Shown here: positions 15,139 through 17,958 of the stretch, one piece after another | Layout of the letters: every line of letters starts with the position of its first letter | Numbering within the stretch: position 1 is the first letter of the stretch | Source of the DNA: Bacteroidota bacterium | GTDB lineage: Bacteria; Bacteroidota; Bacteroidia; Bacteroidales; CG2-30-32-10 | NCBI GenBank assembly: GCA_013334735.1 | Contig: JAAXXA010000006.1 | Coordinates: forward strand, 1-17,958 | Direction: 5' to 3' | DNA: 17,958 nucleotides | Notes under the pieces: model-generated | Seen by the model: the letters and a program-made list of their open reading frames with translations, nothing else | What the model was told of the DNA's origin: nothing | Database searches by the model: none | Made by a program: the position numbers and the translations under genes

Positions 15139-15333
15139 TTACTCCTGTTTTAACTGTGCTTGTTTTAAAATACTGTTTAGTGTTCCTCTTGCAATTTCAT
15201 CGCTCATTTTATGCAATGCAATTGTAACAAGTCCTTTTTTTGTTTTATGTTTATACTGTCGATGGCTTCCTTTTTGCCTTACAGGGAACCATCCGTCATC
15301 TTCAATAATTTTTATTACTTCGCTTACTTTCAT
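15139..15333 (-). CDS. hicA: HicA-family mRNA interferase toxin
   Basis: A 64-residue HicA toxin: a double-stranded-RNA-binding-like fold that cleaves mRNA when free of HicB. MKVSEVIKIIEDDGWFPVRQ is the typical first helix and strand. The catalytic histidine is His24 in KGSHRQYKH, and VTIALHKMSDEIARGTLNSIL (37-57) is the usual second strand and helix pair. All expected residues are present, so the toxin looks active. It is first in a two-gene unit with hicB, with a possible TAnnTTTG box 36 bases upstream. Confidence 0.93.
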   Translation of the reverse strand: MKVSEVIKIIEDDGWFPVRQKGSHRQYKHKTKKGLVTIALHKMSDEIARGTLNSILKQAQLKQE

Positions 15334-15369
15334 GCGCTCATTGAATATTCAAAATAAATTTTTGCATAA

Positions 15370-15377
15370 CAAAAATA
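15370..15377 (-). promoter_or_regulatory. TAnnTTTG -7 box for hicAB
   Basis: On the minus strand TATTTTTG matches TAnnTTTG and ends 36 bases before the hicA ATG. No clear -33 box. Chance matches are likely in this AT-rich gap. Confidence 0.35.
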
Positions 15378-15470
15378 AATAAAAATTCTTAAATTTACTA
15401 ATGACGTAAAAAATAAATCTTTGATATCCCAATTTGTAAGTTTTAAAATTATACTCCGCTTATGTCTAAG

Positions 15471-15506
15471 GAGCCAAGCGGCTCTAAGGTCAGGAACGTG
15501 TCGAAG
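15471..15506. repeat. short relative of the 12152-12272 repeat
   Basis: A GAGCC-AAGC-GGCTC hairpin (15471-15484) is followed by TAAGGTCAGG (15485-15494) and CGTGTCGAAG (15497-15506), the two words that also open the compound unit at 12152 and 12200. It looks like a shortened or deleted copy. It sits in the 282-base gap between hicA and the antitoxin pair. Confidence 0.65.
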
Positions 15507-15553
15507 AATGGCATACCTGTCAACTTTTGTTTTTTTCTGACCGATTTTATTTG

Positions 15554-15561
15554 TATATTTG
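15554..15561 (+). promoter_or_regulatory. TAnnTTTG -7 box for the antitoxin-like pair
   Basis: TATATTTG, followed by CAT, ends 54 bases before the ATG at 15616. A TTTG at 15526-15529 could serve as -33 box, but its 24-base spacing is slightly longer than usual. Confidence 0.5.
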
Positions 15562-15615
15562 CATAATGTAATAACAAGCAGGCTTTTGCTCGCTAACCTT
15601 TAATTTTTTTTTATT

Positions 15616-15819
15616 ATGAATACTTTTGCTACCATAGTTGAAGAAATTAAAAAGCTATCCTTAGATGAATGGATTGAGCTTAATTTTCTTACTGAAAAGT
15701 TTATTGTCGAAAAACACAGAAATGAATTTCACAAAAACCATCTGGAAAGCTTGAGTGAGCACAGAAAAGGAAAACTTAAATTTTTCAACAACTCCTCTGA
15801 TTTAAAATTTTTCTTATGA
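15616..15819 (+). CDS. small antitoxin-like protein (first of an overlapping pair)
   Basis: A 67-residue protein, MNTFATIVEEIKKLSLDEWIEL..., ending in a KGKLKFFNNSSDLKFFL-type tail. Its layout, an amphipathic N-terminal helix followed by a charged segment and a short G-K-x-F/S ... DLxxxL tail, resembles small Bacteroidota antitoxins that precede RelE/ParE-type toxins. Here it is followed, with an ATGA overlap, by another antitoxin-like frame rather than a toxin, implying translational coupling. I infer the role from shape and context only. Confidence 0.6.
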   Translation: MNTFATIVEEIKKLSLDEWIELNFLTEKFIVEKHRNEFHKNHLESLSEHRKGKLKFFNNSSDLKFFL

Positions 15820-16031
15820 AACAATATGCTGTTACAGTTGAAGATAATAAAGCAAATTTTTTTCTCGAAATTCTGAAGAGTTTCAAGTTTGTTAAGAAAA
15901 TAGAAGAAGGACATTGCTCTGAACTTTCTGCCAAACAAAAATCTATTCTTGATAAAAGGCTTGATAATTACACTCCTGATAACTTAATTTATTTGGATGA
16001 TGTAAAAAAAGATATTGAAAAAAGCCTATGA
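15816..16031 (+). CDS. addiction-module antitoxin-like protein (second of the pair)
   Basis: A 71-residue protein. The N-terminal half (KQYAVTVEDNKANFFLEILKSF) resembles the short beta/alpha start of Bacteroidota antitoxins that read like DNKAxFFLELLxSL. The C-terminal half (LSAKQKSILDKRLDNY ... YLDDVKKDIEKSL) matches the putative addiction module component family (Unstab_antitox type: xILDxRLxxY ... W/LDDVKxxIxxxL). Such genes are normally followed at once by a RelE/ParE toxin. Here the next frame starts in another ATGA overlap at 16028 but ends after 26 codons. So the antitoxin appears to lack its toxin, or the toxin is unlike those known. Confidence 0.7.
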   Translation: MKQYAVTVEDNKANFFLEILKSFKFVKKIEEGHCSELSAKQKSILDKRLDNYTPDNLIYLDDVKKDIEKSL

Positions 16032-16108
16032 AGATTGATTTTAAAATAAAGTTTGAACGCAAAAAACCAGATTTCTCAAGGCTTAAAAACAATAAAATTT
16101 ATCTTTGA
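16028..16108 (+). pseudogene. 26-codon frame in the toxin position; possible remnant
   Basis: ATG at 16028 overlaps the antitoxin stop (ATGA) and opens MKIDFKIKFERKKPDFSRLKNN..., ending at TGA 16106-16108. The overlap and basic composition suggest a gene coupled to the antitoxin, but 26 residues is far too short for a RelE/ParE toxin. It may be the start of a truncated toxin, a tiny real peptide, or chance. The DNA that follows (16109-16138) is the tail of the next minus-strand gene region and shows no continuation. Confidence 0.35.
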
Positions 16109-16138
16109 AAGTGATTAATGGGGCACTGCCAATAAAAT

Positions 16139-16639
16139 CTATTCAGAACAACCTGGTATCCATGGTAAACATCCCGTTTCTTTAAACTGCTTATAGGCTA
16201 CATTGGTTTCTATCCATTTGATAACAGAGATGCCATAAAGCTTTAAATAATCTTTAAATTCAGTTTCATCAGTAAATCCCACCTCAACTTTCTTAGATGG
16301 TATAATAACGAACCATTGTTTAGCCTTTTCACCTTCCATTACCTGATGTGTAGAAGTAGAACGAACCAAAATTACATCATGTGTAACTTCTACTTCTATT
16401 ACTTTTGTGATTGAAGAATAAAATCTTATACTATCTTTCAAATTTATTACCCAATTCATTTCAACTAAATCAACACACATCACTTCGTATGGCATAATCA
16501 ATGGAAAACGGATGTAATCCATTCCATTAACATCGGTATAAAACATTTTTTCTTTTTGGTTACTAAACTCGTGCTTGTTTTTATTACCCCCGCATGCAGT
16601 TAGCAGGAATAAAGCACATATAAAAAATGCTAATCTCAT
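16139..16639 (-). CDS. hypothetical lipoprotein
   Basis: A 166-residue lipoprotein. MRLAFFICALFLLTAC is a signal peptide with a lipobox LLTAC, lipidation at Cys16, followed by GGNKNK. The mature part is mostly predicted beta with no motif I recognise. It includes VNGMDYIRFPLIMPYEV (37-53), a run of alternating beta residues (about 80-120), and a C-terminal pair of cysteines in TGCLPWIPGCS (157 and 164) that could form a disulfide. It follows the 67-residue lipoprotein in the same direction, with copy B of the 2891-2958 repeat between them. It converges on the antitoxin pair. The function is unknown. Confidence 0.8.
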   Translation of the reverse strand: MRLAFFICALFLLTACGGNKNKHEFSNQKEKMFYTDVNGMDYIRFPLIMPYEVMCVDLVEMNWVINLKDSIRFYSSITKVIEVEVTHDVILVRSTSTHQVMEGEKAKQWFVIIPSKKVEVGFTDETEFKDYLKLYGISVIKWIETNVAYKQFKETGCLPWIPGCSE

Positions 16640-16650
16640 TTTATTTTCAA

Positions 16651-16710
16651 ATTAATTTTCAATATCCAACATTGAATGATGAAGTATGACTTGGTCATTG
16701 GAAATCTAAA
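16651..16710 (-). repeat. dispersed intergenic repeat, copy B (pair with 2891-2958)
   Basis: Read on the minus strand it carries TTTCCAATGACCAAGTC, TACTTCATCATTCAA, TGTTGGATATT and AAAATTAAT in the order of copy A. It lacks the TATTGAA insertion of copy A and so lacks the central palindrome. It ends 12 bases before the start of the 166-residue lipoprotein gene. Confidence 0.85.
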
Positions 16711-16715
16711 AAAAA

Positions 16716-16919
16716 TTATTTTGTATTTAATTTTACGGCACTATCCGTTACAGTGGTATCTGCCAATAGTTTACTTGCATTATCGAGAGCATTGTTTCGT
16801 TCTTTTTCGAACAATGAATCACTAATTCTTTTTTGTTTTTCCTGATCTTCGCGCGAAGGGCCGCACGAAACAACTGATAACATTAACAAAGCTGCAAATA
16901 AAAAAAATATCTTTTTCAT
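16716..16919 (-). CDS. small lipoprotein, hypothetical
   Basis: A 67-residue predicted lipoprotein. MKKIFFLFAALLMLSVVSC is a clear signal peptide with lipobox SVVSC, lipidation at Cys19. The mature 48 residues are highly charged and probably helical (REDQEKQKRISDSLFEKERNNALDNASKLLADT), with a short polar tail. It resembles the many small EcnB/YgdI-sized lipoproteins of Bacteroidota in size only; no family is recognised. It has a promoter box 26 bases upstream and is divergent from sod. It may be co-transcribed with the following lipoprotein. Confidence 0.8.
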   Translation of the reverse strand: MKKIFFLFAALLMLSVVSCGPSREDQEKQKRISDSLFEKERNNALDNASKLLADTTVTDSAVKLNTK

Positions 16920-16945
16920 GTTTAATAAATTTAACTGAACTAAGG

Positions 16946-16953
16946 CAAATGTA
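16946..16953 (-). promoter_or_regulatory. TAnnTTTG -7 box for the 67-residue lipoprotein
   Basis: TACATTTG on the minus strand, 26 bases before the ATG at 16919. A TTTG at 16972-16969 could be the -33 box but the 15-base spacing is short. Confidence 0.5.
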
Positions 16954-16998
16954 ATATTTATTCATAAACAAATTTTTATTTTTTAAAACATAAATGCT

Positions 16999-17006
16999 TA
17001 CCTTTG
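16999..17006 (+). promoter_or_regulatory. TAnnTTTG -7 box for superoxide dismutase
   Basis: TACCTTTG ends 26 bases before the sod ATG, the same distance as the divergent lipoprotein box. A T-rich stretch (16973-16980) lies where a -33 element would be. The two divergent boxes are 45 bases apart. Confidence 0.55.
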
Positions 17007-17032
17007 AAAACACTAACATTAAAAAATAAATT

Positions 17033-17611
17033 ATGACACATAAACTACCTGAGCTTCCTTATGCGCAAAATGCATTGGAACCTTTTATTTCGGCGCACAC
17101 ACTCGAATTTCATTACGGGAAACATCATCAGGCTTACGTTAACAACTTAAATAAACTGATAACAGATACTGAATTTGAGAATGCAACACTCGACGAAATT
17201 ATTAAAAAAGCTTCGGGAGGTATCTTTAACAATGCCGCTCAAATCTGGAATCATACTTTTTACTGGGAAAGCTTAGCGCCAATGGCAGGAGGCGAAGCAA
17301 GCGGAGCATTAGCCGATGCTATTATTAAATCATTCGGATCTTTTGCGCAGTTTAAAGAAAAATTTACCACAGCATCAGCAACATTATTTGGCTCAGGCTG
17401 GGCATGGCTTGTAAAAAAACAGGATGGCTCTCTTGATATTGTTCAGGAAATGAATGCTGGCAATCCTATGAAAAACGGACTTATTCCATTACTCACTTGC
17501 GATGTTTGGGAACATGCTTATTATCTGGATTACCAAAACCGCCGCCCTGATTATATAAGCGCATTCTGGAGTTTGGTAAACTGGAAAATGGTGGAAGAAA
17601 GATTTGCATAA
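17033..17611 (+). CDS. sodB: superoxide dismutase, Fe/Mn family (Fe-type features)
   Basis: Cytosolic enzyme that dismutates superoxide to oxygen and peroxide. The 192-residue protein has the two-domain family layout. Metal ligands are visible: His27 (EFHYGKHHQAY), His74 (IWNHTFYW), Asp157 and His161 (DVWEHAYYLDYQNRRPDY). Gln70 in FNNAAQIWNH is the iron-type position of the active-site glutamine, whereas manganese enzymes have Gly here and a Gln near the second domain; Bacteroides homologues can use either metal, so cambialism is possible. Length and start MTHKLPELPYAQNALEP are normal. It has its own promoter box and stands alone. Its presence implies that the organism meets oxygen at times. 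Confidence 0.97.
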   Translation: MTHKLPELPYAQNALEPFISAHTLEFHYGKHHQAYVNNLNKLITDTEFENATLDEIIKKASGGIFNNAAQIWNHTFYWESLAPMAGGEASGALADAIIKSFGSFAQFKEKFTTASATLFGSGWAWLVKKQDGSLDIVQEMNAGNPMKNGLIPLLTCDVWEHAYYLDYQNRRPDYISAFWSLVNWKMVEERFA

Positions 17612-17661
17612 TAATTTGCATTTTTTTAAAATTATAAAAAAGCCGTTTACAAATTATTTTG

Positions 17662-17711
17662 GCAGTATTCAGACTGCATAGTATTGTAATCTATGCACTG
17701 TTATGAACTGC
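17662..17711. repeat. nested dyad between sod and the flippase stop
   Basis: GCATAG (17676-17681) pairs with CTATGC (17691-17696), and outside it GCAGT (17662-17666) pairs with ACTGC (17707-17711). The words CAGTATTCAGACTGCA, CACTG, AACTGCGGACTGTGAA are repetitive in themselves. It lies between two convergent stops and could act as a bidirectional terminator, though no strong T run follows. It is more likely one more repeat family. Confidence 0.5.
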
Positions 17712-17722
17712 GGACTGTGAAA

Positions 17723-17958
17723 TTATTCTTTTTTCAGAAGACCTCGCAAGGACAATGTTTTTTTCTCGGAATAAAGGACTACTACTCCAAATAACAATAA
17801 AAGAAAAGTATTAAAGGAATATAGTAATATGTTGTTTTCGGGTTTTATATAAATGCTTATTACATATAATAATAATGAAAGCCCTATATATCCAAGTATT
17901 TTCTTCATATTATAGTTAACATTATAATATTTTTGTCCGAATATAAATGATAATATCA
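17723..17958 (-). CDS. polysaccharide biosynthesis flippase, C-terminal fragment (cut by window edge)
   Basis: The frame stays open on the minus strand from the stop at 17723 to the right edge. The ATG at 17908 is internal: 16 more in-frame codons precede it, reading ...ILSFIFGQKYYNVNYNMKKILGY. The FGQKYYxVxYNxKKI segment followed by two membrane helices (about 17-26 codons each) and a charged tail (YSEKKTLSLRGLLKKE) is typical of the C-terminus of Bacteroidota MATE/Wzx-type lipopolysaccharide flippases. These move lipid-linked sugar units across the inner membrane. About 77 residues are visible, out of the roughly 480-500 usual for the family. It is not a 61-residue stand-alone protein. Confidence 0.7.
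   Translation of the reverse strand, partial: ILSFIFGQKYYNVNYNMKKILGYIGLSLLLYVISIYIKPENNILLYSFNTFLLLLFGVVVLYSEKKTLSLRGLLKKE

Noticed and set aside
16100..16107. TATCTTTG, a plus-strand TAnnTTTG match
   Set aside because: No plus-strand gene follows before the convergent lipoprotein gene; it overlaps the last codons of the 26-codon frame and is probably chance.
1..17958. CRISPR array, tRNA or rRNA genes, full insertion sequence or prophage
   Set aside because: No regularly spaced direct repeats, no cloverleaf or rRNA-like stretch and no transposase, integrase or phage structural gene was seen on either strand.

Overview
The window reads as a chromosomal stretch from an AT-rich member of the Bacteroidota, probably an anaerobic or microaerotolerant fermenter in or near the Bacteroidales. 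The evidence is: a cytochrome b / flavoprotein / iron-sulfur order of a type-B succinate:quinone oxidoreductase (fumarate reductase); a secreted protein ending in a type IX secretion (T9SS, Por) sorting domain, a system confined to this phylum; a Bacteroidota-like tryptophanase; several short lipoproteins; TAnnTTTG promoter boxes placed before starts; and AT-rich gaps filled with short dyad-forming repeats.

Layout. 1-1395: a possible gene start leaving the left edge, then an aminopeptidase P on the minus strand. 1618-6062: a plus-strand respiratory operon, sdhC / lipoprotein / sdhA / sdhB. It is interrupted by an NTF2-fold-immunity-like lipoprotein gene and by repeats. 6109-12019: minus-strand genes for RuvB (branch migration), tryptophanase (indole formation), a T9SS-exported glycoside-hydrolase-like protein and RlmF (23S rRNA m6A1618 methyltransferase). 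Between ruvB and tnaA sits a 275-bp element with 26-bp perfect terminal inverted repeats. 12020-12639: a gene-free, repeat-rich stretch. 12640-14895: a hypothetical protein and a C-terminal processing peptidase (S41). 14917-16108: a hicA-hicB toxin-antitoxin pair on the minus strand and, facing away, two overlapping antitoxin-like small genes followed by a 26-codon frame where a toxin would be expected. 16139-16919: two minus-strand lipoprotein genes. 17033-17611: an Fe-type superoxide dismutase. 17723-17958: the C-terminal end of a polysaccharide flippase cut by the window edge.

Functionally this is mostly housekeeping and energy metabolism: fumarate respiration, indole production, oxygen defence, and DNA and rRNA maintenance. 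A small accessory patch of toxin-antitoxin genes lies at about 14.9-16.1 kb. No large mobile element, CRISPR array, rRNA or tRNA gene was seen.

The most unusual aspect is the density and variety of intergenic repeats. At least eight sequence types occur. Several have a second copy inside the window, sometimes inverted, and most form dyads. They sit close to start codons, inside operons, or next to stop codons.
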